Of a DNA stretch of 64,000 bases, positions 17,166 through 25,896 are shown one piece after another. The notes under the pieces are model-generated. The model searched no databases, was not told the DNA's origin, and worked only from the letters and a program-made list of their open reading frames with translations. The stretch's first letter is position 1. The number at the start of each line of letters is the position of its first letter. A program made the translations under genes and the position numbers. The DNA is from Bacteroides sp. 519 (GTDB lineage Bacteria; Bacteroidota; Bacteroidia; Bacteroidales; Bacteroidaceae): positions 62,001 to 126,000 of the forward strand of contig NZ_QVMJ01000016.1 in NCBI RefSeq assembly GCF_010500955.1, given 5' to 3'.

Positions 17166-18266
17166 TTACATCATCGTTATTTCTCGATTTAATATTATCA
17201 ATTCTTTATTTTTTATTCCTCGTTCGGTCATTGGATAGAAAACAACAGCATAGCCATTTTCAACGGTTTTGTTTACACTCGAAATACACAAATTTTCGTT
17301 ATTCATTTGTAAAACCTCGTTTGTGAGCAGGTTTTTGTAGCCTTTTTCACCTTTGCTGTAAAACAATTCTAAAATTTGGTCGTTTTTTATGGTAAACCAA
17401 CCGTTGCCCAAATCTCCATTGAATGTTGCCACGTATGTATCTGCCGATATTTTAACTGGTTTCCACGTGTTGTAAAATTCACCGCCAATGTCAGCCAGTT
17501 TTTTACTTTCGCATTTTCCGTTTGGGGAAACAATTTCGAGCGAAATTTCGCCTCCTTTTGCACACCAAATATATGAGTTTTCGTTGAAAGACAGGTTAAA
17601 TATTTCGGAAAAGCAGTTCTTGGTTGGCTGTATTTTTCTTTCGCGAACAACATTTCCTTTTTCGTCAATTTGCCTATGCAGCCAACTTTTGCCGTCGTTT
17701 GCTAATAAGTGAATTTCGTTATCGGCTATAAAAATTTTGTTGTTTCTTGGCAATGAAATTTTGACATTATGTTTTTTCTTAATTGCGCCGTTTTTAAATT
17801 CAACAGCAAGAAGCTTGTCGGGTTTCGTGTCCGACCAAAGGTCAACATCATAAAATATGGAAAATAATTTTGTAGTACCAATGAATTTCCCTACGAAGGG
17901 TCGACTGCCTTTTGGCAAATCTATACTTTCTCTATTGAAAACAGGTATGCTTATTTCCAACTCTTTGTCAGGATCATAGGGCACAACAGAAACGTATGCC
18001 TCATTTTCAGGGCTTAAAAATAACATGGGTAAAATTCCGTCATTTTCAGCAAAACTTTCGTGCTTCCCCTCCTTGTCAACGACGGTATAGACCAATTTGT
18101 AAGTTTCGTTTTTAGCATAAACATAATTTGCCAAAAGTGTTTTGCTTTCAAAACTGATTGAGCCGTGCTCAGAAATTCCACTCTCTGTAAGCAAAGTGGT
18201 TATCGTTCCAAAATCCGTTTTTACAACGGTTGATTTGAATGGATTTACTTCTTCTAATTTTTTCAT
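17166..18266 (-). CDS. Hypothetical protein, 366 residues
   Basis: The protein has no signal peptide or recognised motif. It consists of repeated beta-rich segments of about 40-50 residues (for example HLLANDGKSWLHRQIDEKGN and SYIWCAKGGEISLEIVSPNG) of the kind seen in beta-propellers, which is a guess from pattern only. It lies in the accessory stretch between the integrase remnant and a dispersed repeat. The function is unknown. Confidence 0.55.
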   Translation of the reverse strand: MKKLEEVNPFKSTVVKTDFGTITTLLTESGISEHGSISFESKTLLANYVYAKNETYKLVYTVVDKEGKHESFAENDGILPMLFLSPENEAYVSVVPYDPDKELEISIPVFNRESIDLPKGSRPFVGKFIGTTKLFSIFYDVDLWSDTKPDKLLAVEFKNGAIKKKHNVKISLPRNNKIFIADNEIHLLANDGKSWLHRQIDEKGNVVRERKIQPTKNCFSEIFNLSFNENSYIWCAKGGEISLEIVSPNGKCESKKLADIGGEFYNTWKPVKISADTYVATFNGDLGNGWFTIKNDQILELFYSKGEKGYKNLLTNEVLQMNNENLCISSVNKTVENGYAVVFYPMTERGIKNKELIILNREITMM

Positions 18267-18300
18267 ATCTTTTCCTTTTTAAAATTATTCATATTCCAGA

Positions 18301-18420
18301 ATGGAAGGAGTTAAAGGGAGTTATCAGGAATTTATAGCTCTAAGATACTTCAAAGCATCTAAAGCTTTAACTCCTTTAACTTCTAGCGAAGCGATAACTC
18401 CTTCCATTCTATAGGCTAAA
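18301..18420. repeat. Inverted repeat with dispersed repeat copy 2
   Basis: ATGGAAGGAGTTAAAGG at 18301-18317 and the complementary CCTTTAACTTC/CTCCTTCCATTC at 18373-18412 flank a spacer, so the stretch can fold. The right arm repeats the sequence at 451-515. No gene lies in 18267-18520. Confidence 0.6.
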
Positions 18421-18541
18421 TGCGTATTGCGCAAAAATACTAAAAGTCTGGGATACGGATAACAACAATATGACGATCTGTTAATAAAGAGTTTGCCATA
18501 ATACCAGCAAAAAGTTATATTTGCAGATAATATTCAATAAA

Positions 18542-19087
18542 ATGAAGTGTTATTTACTTTTCATACTATTATCATTATCTACTTGTTCCTTTGGGCAAAA
18601 TCAAATTGCACAATCTCAAGTTGACTATTCAAAAGAAATTCTTGGATGTTGGGAGAATATAGATATTATTGCAGAGGTAGAATCTAATTATGAGATGTTC
18701 GACACTCTTACATTTAAAGTATTAGATGATTGGATTTCCAAATTGAAAGCAAAAACAGTATACAAATTTCACACAGACAACAATGGTAAGGCCTATACCA
18801 AAGATAAATCTTATTTTGATTATCCAATCTCTTATATCCTGGACAACGATCGTTTTTTGTACAAAGAATTGGTTAGAAACAGCCCAACTGTGGAATTTAA
18901 TATAAAAATATTGAATGACACATTGTATTTAACAGACCATGATATTTCTAAATATCAATTGTTGTTAAAATGGACTGATTGGGAATTTAACATAGCTGAT
19001 GATATACCTAAAAATTTAGTTTGCAAGAAATTCATCATTACATATGTTTATAAAAAATGTGAGACTTGTGACTTTTATGAGGATTAG
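18542..19087 (+). CDS. Secreted hypothetical protein
   Basis: From the ATG at 18542 the protein starts with a signal peptide (MKCYLLFILLSLSTCSFGQ, cleavage likely after Gly). The mature part, about 160 residues, has Trp-rich beta segments such as ILGCWENIDII and LLKWTDWEFNI. That arrangement recalls small lipocalin-like Bacteroidota proteins, without proof. The upstream extension to 18521 lacks a better signal, so the internal start is preferred. It is the only plus-strand gene in this accessory stretch. Confidence 0.55.
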   Translation: MKCYLLFILLSLSTCSFGQNQIAQSQVDYSKEILGCWENIDIIAEVESNYEMFDTLTFKVLDDWISKLKAKTVYKFHTDNNGKAYTKDKSYFDYPISYILDNDRFLYKELVRNSPTVEFNIKILNDTLYLTDHDISKYQLLLKWTDWEFNIADDIPKNLVCKKFIITYVYKKCETCDFYED

Positions 19088-19095
19088 ATGGCTAA

Positions 19096-19605
19096 TTATC
19101 CTGTACATGTTAGTCCATAAAATAACCAGTTACTATTTTTCTTTATGAACCAATACAGCCTTGAATGTTCAAATATGTCATTGTTTATAGTTATGGAAAT
19201 GCGTATACAATTTACCTCTTGACCTGTATATGTTTCAATCCATTTAAGTCCCGTCTCGTCTTTAACAAAAAAAGCAACATCCTTATTGATTGTTTTCTCG
19301 TTGATTGCTTGAGTGAAATATTTATCAAACAATTTATTTAAGTTGTTAAGTATCTCTTTAGGGGTTATGTTTACATCAAACTCTTTATCTAAATAGGCAT
19401 AAATACAATCGCCAAATATATTATCATTCACTAAAGTAGGATCCTTGGTTTTCTGCAATTTCAGTACATCCCTTCTTAATTCTGAAACAATAGCAAGAGT
19501 GTCTATCTGTTGTTTTTCCACATTACTAGCATGTAATGATGGTAGTAAGCATAGTAGATTAGAGCATAACAATAGCTTTATAAGCACTTTGGGATTTATC
19601 AGCAT
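19096..19605 (-). CDS. Secreted hypothetical protein; its 5' end is duplicated at 22674-22760
   Basis: The 169-residue protein has a signal peptide (residues 1-25, IKLLLCSNLLCLLPSLHAS) and a mature part with a C-terminal ISITINNDIFEHSRLYWFIK segment. The family is not recognised. The first ~25 codons and the upstream sequence are repeated, with a few changes, on the far side of the helicase gene; there the copy stops after a short distance. It converges on the preceding secreted-protein gene. Confidence 0.55.
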   Translation of the reverse strand: MLINPKVLIKLLLCSNLLCLLPSLHASNVEKQQIDTLAIVSELRRDVLKLQKTKDPTLVNDNIFGDCIYAYLDKEFDVNITPKEILNNLNKLFDKYFTQAINEKTINKDVAFFVKDETGLKWIETYTGQEVNCIRISITINNDIFEHSRLYWFIKKNSNWLFYGLTCTG

Positions 19606-19713
19606 AATTCGTTTATTGGTAATTTACCACAAATGTAACAATTAACTTCTGGGGATTGATAAAATATACTTTATTAAAGAAGAAAAGATTCTGATTAATA
19701 ATGAGGGCGTATT
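19519..19713. repeat. Direct repeat, copy 1, flanking the helicase gene
   Basis: About 195 bp from CACATTACTAGCATGTAATG to ATGAGGGCGTATTA recur at 22674-22879 with a few substitutions and one extra AGGTAATTT-type duplication. Both copies have the same orientation. Copy 1 holds the 5' end of the 169-residue gene and its upstream region. Confidence 0.9.
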
Positions 19714-19725
19714 AAAATGTCAACA

Positions 19726-22671
19726 TTAAAACGCCTTTTGAAATTTTTCTAACTCATCCACCAATTCTTTAGATTCCAGCCTCATAATAGTATCTTCTAA
19801 GTTACCGAAATCAAAAAGTCCAATACTTCCATACCAAACTATCCGGTCATCTACAACAATATACTTTTGATAAATATCTGTTTTTTGTATAACTGTTAGT
19901 TTTGTTTGAAGGATTTCAATGTATTTTCTTACCTGTTCTTGTCCTTTGTATGATTCTATTGGTTGTGTAATAACAGTAATCGATACTCCTGCTTGTAGAG
20001 GAACTTTCAGCCATTCAAGTACCACTCCGAGCTGTTTCTTTCGAATATAGGGGCATACTATCCTAATTTCGTTTTTTGCCTCTATAAAATCATTTTTTAT
20101 TGCAGAGACAAAAGTATTACTATCATAAATCATACTGATTCTATCTGGTTCATTCTTTGATGATAAAACTTTATAGCCAATTTGAGCATAGCCTGTTAAT
20201 CGTTTGTGATACATTCTTTCTAAAACAGGAATATGAATATCTACATAATCATAAACAACAGCATCCTGCTTGCCAGGGTATTCACGATGCAAACGTCCAG
20301 CATATTGCGCCAATGTTCCTTTCCAAGCAATCGGAGAAGCAAGAAACAAAGTATCCAAGCGTGGATAATCAAATCCCTCACCAATGTATTTTCCAGTAGC
20401 AATAATAATAAGTTTTTCATCTTGTGAAACAATTGCTAATGATTCCATCATTTTGCTTTTTACTTTTGCTGAGTTGGCTCCAACAAGAGTGAGAATTTGT
20501 GCATTGGTTTTATTCTCAAGAATGGCGGCCAACTGAATGACATGTTCTTTTCGCTGAGTTAGTATGATGGGTGTTCTACCATTCGCTACAGCTTCACATA
20601 CATCGGTGGCTATCTGTTGATTACGAAGTTCATCTTCTGCAAGAGCCGCGTATATTTTTGTAATGTGCCAATCAGACTCCACTTGCGTAAAGGGTTTTCG
20701 GAATCTGGTAAAGCTGGGTGTTACATAATGCTCAAAGTTTCGTTTACTAGCTTGTTCTTTTGCACTAACATTATACCGTATCGGCCCACATTGCATAAAG
20801 GTAATAGGATGTTGTCCATCTTGTCGTTTGGGGGTCGCAGTCAACCCATAGACATACTGGGCATTTGCTTTGCTAAGTACTTTTTCATAATTAAGTGAAG
20901 AAGCATGATGACATTCGTCAACTATTACCATACCGTAACTCTTTACGATATCATCCACTTCATTGTCATGAACTAAACTTTGTACAAGTGCAATATCTAT
21001 AATTCCTGATGAGGTATTTTTTCCAGAGCCTATCTGACCAATTATAGAATGGACTTTCTTTCGTCCCCGCTTCTTTTCTGGTTCTGGTAAAGATTCGTTT
21101 ATTTCAAGAAATTCTTCTAATGCTTTCTTCCATTGGTCACATAACGTTTGTAAATGAACTAAAATCAAAGTATTGCATTTTCTATTTGCTATGAGCGAAG
21201 CCCCAATCACTGTTTTTCCGAAAGCTGTTGGAACAGATAATATACCATTTTCATATTGAAGTAAAGTATCTTTAGCAGATTGTTGTTCCTCCCGAAGCAA
21301 GCCATTGAAACTGACATTAATCAACTTTCCCTTGTTCCGTTTATCATCAAAAACATACTCTATTTTTAAATTTTCAAGCAAATGAATAAGTGAAGAATAA
21401 CAACCTCGTGGAATTCCAATATATTTATCCGTTTCTTCTAACGAATAGATAATTCTGGGAATACCATAAGTAGACATCCGCATCTTTTGTGTTTTATAAA
21501 ACAATGGATTAGAAAATGCAGCCAACCGCTTAATACGATTGAGTGCTCGCGGACTTATTCCGTCTTTAGAGATATATAAACGGTTTGAATCAACAATTGT
21601 TAGAGTATCTGGAAAATCTTTCTTTTCAAGAATACTTTCAGTGCTCTTATTTTCCCAAGGCTTGAATAAGTTTAATGAATTATCTTCTTCATGCTCCAAA
21701 TGACCAAGTTCGCCCAATCCATTTCCTTTGCATAATACAACAAGCATATTTTCGATTTCTTCCAAGCTTATTTTTCTAATAGAAGACAAATAAGCCCATT
21801 GATCAGGATAGCTCAGAAAGTTTTCATCTATAAATTCACTGTTCCCATTTTTACGGGCTCCCCCTTGTAATGGTAATGCAATTAAATTTCCAAAACCTCC
21901 TTTAGGCATAAAATCCTGATTAGGAAACATTCGATCATATGAGGTAAAACGTATTTCATGCCTTACTGACATGGCTTTTGTTAAAAGTGCGTTTCCCAAT
22001 CTTCGCGCGGATATTGCTGGCACAGGCTCTTCAAAGAATATCCATGCATGTGCCCCATTTCCTGAACGAGATCGTTCGATGGCTACTGGAATACTGTATG
22101 TTTCGCATATGGAGCGAAATGTGCCTATATCTTCTTCCCATTTCTCTTCATCAAAATCAACAGCTAGAAATAAGCAATTGTCATTTAATAGAAGTGGATA
22201 AATGCCAACAATGCCAATACCATGTTCGTCTTTGTTTCGCAAATGGCTATTGATTACTTCTTTTGTTAAAGGCAACAAGTGTCTGTTAGGACAATCTTTG
22301 CATTTGACACGTGTCTTGTCGCAAAAACCTCTTACCCATTCGTTTTTGCATGCTGGTATGTAATAACTGCTCCCATGTTTCTTGCTGTAGCATCGTTTAG
22401 CATATACATCTGTTCGTCCTTGAAATAATGATTGAAATAACTCTATTTTTTCATCGGGAGTACTGTATTTGTTGATTGAGGGGACATGGGGCTTTTTAAT
22501 ATTACTTTGTTCTGGAATATCCGAAACCGGAGGGGTTTCTTGTGGGATATATTCCCTTTGAGAAATCCCCAGTATTTTCCGCAGCCTTTCATTCTCAGCC
22601 TCTAGTTCTGCGACACGCTTTCGTAAGTCAGATTCTGACATGTTCATTATTACATCATCGTTCTTTGTCAA
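19726..22671 (-). CDS. TOTE-type primase-like/DExH helicase/PLD fusion protein
   Basis: The 981-residue protein starts with a leucine-rich coiled coil (about 8-35). An archaeo-eukaryotic primase-like domain follows, with FLAVDFDEEKW (acidic pair near residue 170) and RSRSGNGAHAWIFFEEP near 205. A superfamily 2 helicase comes next: VPTAFGKTVIG at about 480 (Walker A), VDECHH at about 585 (DExH), YGLTATPKRQ and QYAGRLHREYPGKQD (motif VI). The C-terminal ~130 residues (YIVVDDRIVWYGSIG) are phospholipase-D-like. This order matches proteins of TOTE conflict systems, thought to act on foreign nucleic acid. It sits alone inside two direct repeats. A start at residue 11 (MSESDL) is possible. Confidence 0.85.
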   Translation of the reverse strand: MTKNDDVIMNMSESDLRKRVAELEAENERLRKILGISQREYIPQETPPVSDIPEQSNIKKPHVPSINKYSTPDEKIELFQSLFQGRTDVYAKRCYSKKHGSSYYIPACKNEWVRGFCDKTRVKCKDCPNRHLLPLTKEVINSHLRNKDEHGIGIVGIYPLLLNDNCLFLAVDFDEEKWEEDIGTFRSICETYSIPVAIERSRSGNGAHAWIFFEEPVPAISARRLGNALLTKAMSVRHEIRFTSYDRMFPNQDFMPKGGFGNLIALPLQGGARKNGNSEFIDENFLSYPDQWAYLSSIRKISLEEIENMLVVLCKGNGLGELGHLEHEEDNSLNLFKPWENKSTESILEKKDFPDTLTIVDSNRLYISKDGISPRALNRIKRLAAFSNPLFYKTQKMRMSTYGIPRIIYSLEETDKYIGIPRGCYSSLIHLLENLKIEYVFDDKRNKGKLINVSFNGLLREEQQSAKDTLLQYENGILSVPTAFGKTVIGASLIANRKCNTLILVHLQTLCDQWKKALEEFLEINESLPEPEKKRGRKKVHSIIGQIGSGKNTSSGIIDIALVQSLVHDNEVDDIVKSYGMVIVDECHHASSLNYEKVLSKANAQYVYGLTATPKRQDGQHPITFMQCGPIRYNVSAKEQASKRNFEHYVTPSFTRFRKPFTQVESDWHITKIYAALAEDELRNQQIATDVCEAVANGRTPIILTQRKEHVIQLAAILENKTNAQILTLVGANSAKVKSKMMESLAIVSQDEKLIIIATGKYIGEGFDYPRLDTLFLASPIAWKGTLAQYAGRLHREYPGKQDAVVYDYVDIHIPVLERMYHKRLTGYAQIGYKVLSSKNEPDRISMIYDSNTFVSAIKNDFIEAKNEIRIVCPYIRKKQLGVVLEWLKVPLQAGVSITVITQPIESYKGQEQVRKYIEILQTKLTVIQKTDIYQKYIVVDDRIVWYGSIGLFDFGNLEDTIMRLESKELVDELEKFQKAF

Positions 22672-22673
22672 TG

Positions 22674-22879
22674 CACATTACTATTAGCATGTAATGATGG
22701 CAGTAAGAATAGCAGATTAGAGCATAACAATAGCTTTATAAGCACTTTGGGATTTATCAGCATAATTCGTTTATTGGTAATTTAGGTAATTTACCACAAA
22801 TGTAACGATTAACTTCTGGGTATTGATAAAATATGCTTTATTAAAGAAGAAAAGATTCTGATTAACAATGAGGGCGTAT
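22674..22879. repeat. Direct repeat, copy 2, flanking the helicase gene
   Basis: This is the second copy of 19519-19713. It holds a truncated signal-peptide ORF and ends 2 bases upstream of the helicase start codon, so it likely supplies the helicase promoter and leader. Confidence 0.9.
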
Positions 22880-22899
22880 CAAATTAATACGCCCTCATT
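22867..22899. terminator. Hairpin terminator after the M16 peptidase gene
   Basis: AATGAGGGCGTAT and ATACGCCCTCATT form a 13-bp perfect stem with a 7-base loop. It lies just past the stop of the peptidase gene (minus strand). Confidence 0.75.
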
Positions 22900-22912
22900 A
22901 TAAATCAGTATT

Positions 22913-25807
22913 TTAGAAGAAACTATCTTTCGAATTAAACAATTTCTTTTCGTTTAAGCGAACTACCTTTCCAAATTTCTTTAGTTCATCCATATTGATG
23001 TCTTTGGGATTTCCCATAATACCTATTGCAATAGGCTTGTCTTTAATGTTTTCTTTGTAGTATTTTACAATATCATCAAAGGTTAAAGCATCAATTTTAG
23101 GCAGGTTTTCTTTGGCAGGGTCTTGGGTGTAACCTTTTCTTTTATAACCTTCAAAAAACTGTGATTTATAACGTATATAGGGTTGAGAAGTCAACGCTTC
23201 CTGACGTAAATAGCTCTTGATATTATCAATACGTTCCGGATTTTCGGGCATATTACGCAGCAAATCCATATAAAGAGTCAAAGCTTCAATCGCCTTGTCG
23301 TTCTGAGTACCGATTTGTCCGACAAAACAGCTAGGATGATTTGGTAATACAGGTGTAGCCACAGCACCATAAGCTGTATAAACCATCGAACGTTTTTCTC
23401 TAAGTTCCAATAACACTAATCCATTGAAACTACCCGAAAAGTATTGATAAAATGCATCGTTAAGCACATCATTTTCTTTATTATAATCAATTGTTGGCAT
23501 AAAGAAATATATCTGTGCCTGTTCGGCTTGTGTATTTGGTAAAAAATAGACAGTATTTTCGGCTACCTCGGCAAACTTCGTCACTGTTGGTGATTGTGAT
23601 GGTTTTTCGTTAGCAACCAATGGCAGATTTTTACTTAATATATCATACACAGTTTCAAAGGGCATGGAACCAGTATAATGTATTTCGGTTTCATAGTTTG
23701 AAGCCCGATTTATATCTCCCGTTAGTTCCGAAATCGAAAGTTCAATAATTTCTTTATCTGTAAGTTCATCGATGTACTGAGAGTTATCCTGATAGCGAAT
23801 GTATTGCATCAGTGCATCTCCCAATGTTTGTACATTGTCTTTACGTTGCTGACGAGCTCCTAGAATACTACCTCTTATGTTATTCAATTGCTTATCATCT
23901 AGTTTGGGCATCAATATCTGGCGTGCCAATAACTGACAAGCTTCGGCAAGACTTCCTTCGTATCCTTGCATGGTAATGGTCAGATAATCTTTCGTTGCCG
24001 ACACACGGCTGGTTACATTTAACCGGCTGAATTCTTTCTTTAATTCCTGTGGTTCAAAGGCGCCCATAACTCCAGCATTGTTCATCAAATCGGCAGCAAC
24101 CCCCAACTTGGGATATTCTTTTGTTCCTACTCCATACTTAAGGGTTAATGTAAACACTTCGTTTTCAGTATGAGGCGTATAAAACACTTTGGAACGGTCG
24201 TTAATTTGCTTTATTTGTACTTCGTCAAAATTCATGAACTTTTCTTCCACAGCTCCAATAGGCATGTTTTTAAATTGTTGGCCATAAAGAGATTGTTTAC
24301 CTACTGGTGCTTCAACCGGTTTAAAACCGGGTTTTTGTATCTTTTCTTTTTTATCATTTTTTCCTTTTTCTGTGTGTAAAGCGATGTAATTGTCCGAAAG
24401 GTATTGTTTGGCTACACGTTTAATATCATCTACAGTTACAGCCATTATTTCCTCTTTATACTCTAACACAGACGAAAGTTCTTCTTCATTTATAAAAGCA
24501 TCAAGTAACATATCAGCACGATTTTCATTTGATTCCAAAGCGAGGTCATACTGCCGACACATATTTATCTTAATTGCTTCAATGAGCCATTCATCAAACT
24601 TACCATTACTTACATCTTCAATGGCTTTTAGTAGTTTTTTCTCTGCTGCTTTATTAGAGTCAAAGCGTCTCTGGTTCTGATCGTACAATGGAATTGCTTC
24701 TACAATACAGCGACCTTGTTCACGGAAAGAAGCGAGACTGGCTCCTCCATACATAAGTTCTCCATCAATAGTTAACTTATCTAATGCTCCTGTACCGCTG
24801 TTGTTTCTTAATAAAGACAAGGCTATTTTCAATGCTTTCTCATCGGGATGCCCTACAGGTACACCCGGGTAAACAAGAATTGCCATCGGATAATTTCCTA
24901 CTTTAGCCGAGTATTGTTTACGGCCTTTAATATCAAGATCAGGATACACTTTCCGTTCGGGAGTTTTTTTTGCAGGTAGTTTGCCAAAAGAAGCAGCAAT
25001 ACGAGTACTTATTTGTTCTGCTTTAATGTTACCAACTAGTATAAGCACCATATTTTCAGGTGTGTACCAATCTTCATAGAATTTAATAAGTTCGCTAATC
25101 CGGGGATTTTTTAAGTGTTCCGGTAATCCTAACACATTGCGTGCATATGGATGTCCCTCAAATGCTTTGCTCCGTATATATTCAGACAATGCTCTACCTG
25201 GGCTATCCTGGCCACGATTATATTCTTCGTAAACTGTTTCCAGTTCTGTTTGGAAGGTACGGAATACCGGATTAATAAAACGCTGCGAGGATATTTCCAA
25301 CCATTTATTAATTTGATAGGCCGGGAATGAATTATGATAAAGTGTATAATCAAGACTTGTTCCGGCATTTACATCTTTTGCACCCATACTTTCCATCAAG
25401 TTGGAATATTCGTTGGATACACTTACTTTTGCTGCTGCAATGGTTAATTCATTAATCTCTGCATTTATAGCTTTCTTTTTTTCGGGGTCGATTTCATTAG
25501 CCATCTCGTCGTATTTGGCAATAATCTGCTCGTAAATGGGTTTTTCTTCTTCCCAGTTCAGAGTACTGATTTTTTGTGTGCCTTTAAACATGAGGTGTTC
25601 AAGGTAATGGGCAAGTCCTGTGTATTGTTCAGGATCATTAACAGAACCAGCGCGAACGCCAACTACACCGTATACATCGGATTGAGTGTCATCTTCCCAA
25701 ATAAAAACGGAAAGACCGTTTTTAAGTTTAAAGGCTTTGAGACCTTGAGCATAAGTAATGGTACTTATACCAATGAGTAGTGTTAATACTAGAATAAGTT
25801 TTTTCAT
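22913..25807 (-). CDS. M16 family zinc metallopeptidase, exported
   Basis: The 964-residue protein has a signal peptide (MKKLILVLTLLIGISTITYA). The inverted zinc motif HYLEHLMFKGT (HxxEH) is at about residues 67-77, and a downstream Glu in ELETVYEEYNRGQD completes the site. Two homologous halves of the pitrilysin type follow; the second, from about residue 515, lacks a zinc motif, as is usual. The family degrades peptides in the periplasm. It lies 90 bases after the SusC/SusD/lipoprotein genes on the same strand, suggesting that the locus imports peptides (inference). Confidence 0.9.
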   Translation of the reverse strand: MKKLILVLTLLIGISTITYAQGLKAFKLKNGLSVFIWEDDTQSDVYGVVGVRAGSVNDPEQYTGLAHYLEHLMFKGTQKISTLNWEEEKPIYEQIIAKYDEMANEIDPEKKKAINAEINELTIAAAKVSVSNEYSNLMESMGAKDVNAGTSLDYTLYHNSFPAYQINKWLEISSQRFINPVFRTFQTELETVYEEYNRGQDSPGRALSEYIRSKAFEGHPYARNVLGLPEHLKNPRISELIKFYEDWYTPENMVLILVGNIKAEQISTRIAASFGKLPAKKTPERKVYPDLDIKGRKQYSAKVGNYPMAILVYPGVPVGHPDEKALKIALSLLRNNSGTGALDKLTIDGELMYGGASLASFREQGRCIVEAIPLYDQNQRRFDSNKAAEKKLLKAIEDVSNGKFDEWLIEAIKINMCRQYDLALESNENRADMLLDAFINEEELSSVLEYKEEIMAVTVDDIKRVAKQYLSDNYIALHTEKGKNDKKEKIQKPGFKPVEAPVGKQSLYGQQFKNMPIGAVEEKFMNFDEVQIKQINDRSKVFYTPHTENEVFTLTLKYGVGTKEYPKLGVAADLMNNAGVMGAFEPQELKKEFSRLNVTSRVSATKDYLTITMQGYEGSLAEACQLLARQILMPKLDDKQLNNIRGSILGARQQRKDNVQTLGDALMQYIRYQDNSQYIDELTDKEIIELSISELTGDINRASNYETEIHYTGSMPFETVYDILSKNLPLVANEKPSQSPTVTKFAEVAENTVYFLPNTQAEQAQIYFFMPTIDYNKENDVLNDAFYQYFSGSFNGLVLLELREKRSMVYTAYGAVATPVLPNHPSCFVGQIGTQNDKAIEALTLYMDLLRNMPENPERIDNIKSYLRQEALTSQPYIRYKSQFFEGYKRKGYTQDPAKENLPKIDALTFDDIVKYYKENIKDKPIAIGIMGNPKDINMDELKKFGKVVRLNEKKLFNSKDSFF

Positions 25808-25896
25808 GGGTTAAGTATAAAGAAATTCTATAATATTCAATACTATAAAGGGGCGCACTATATGACACCCCTTTATCTTTTTATTTAACTTCTCAA

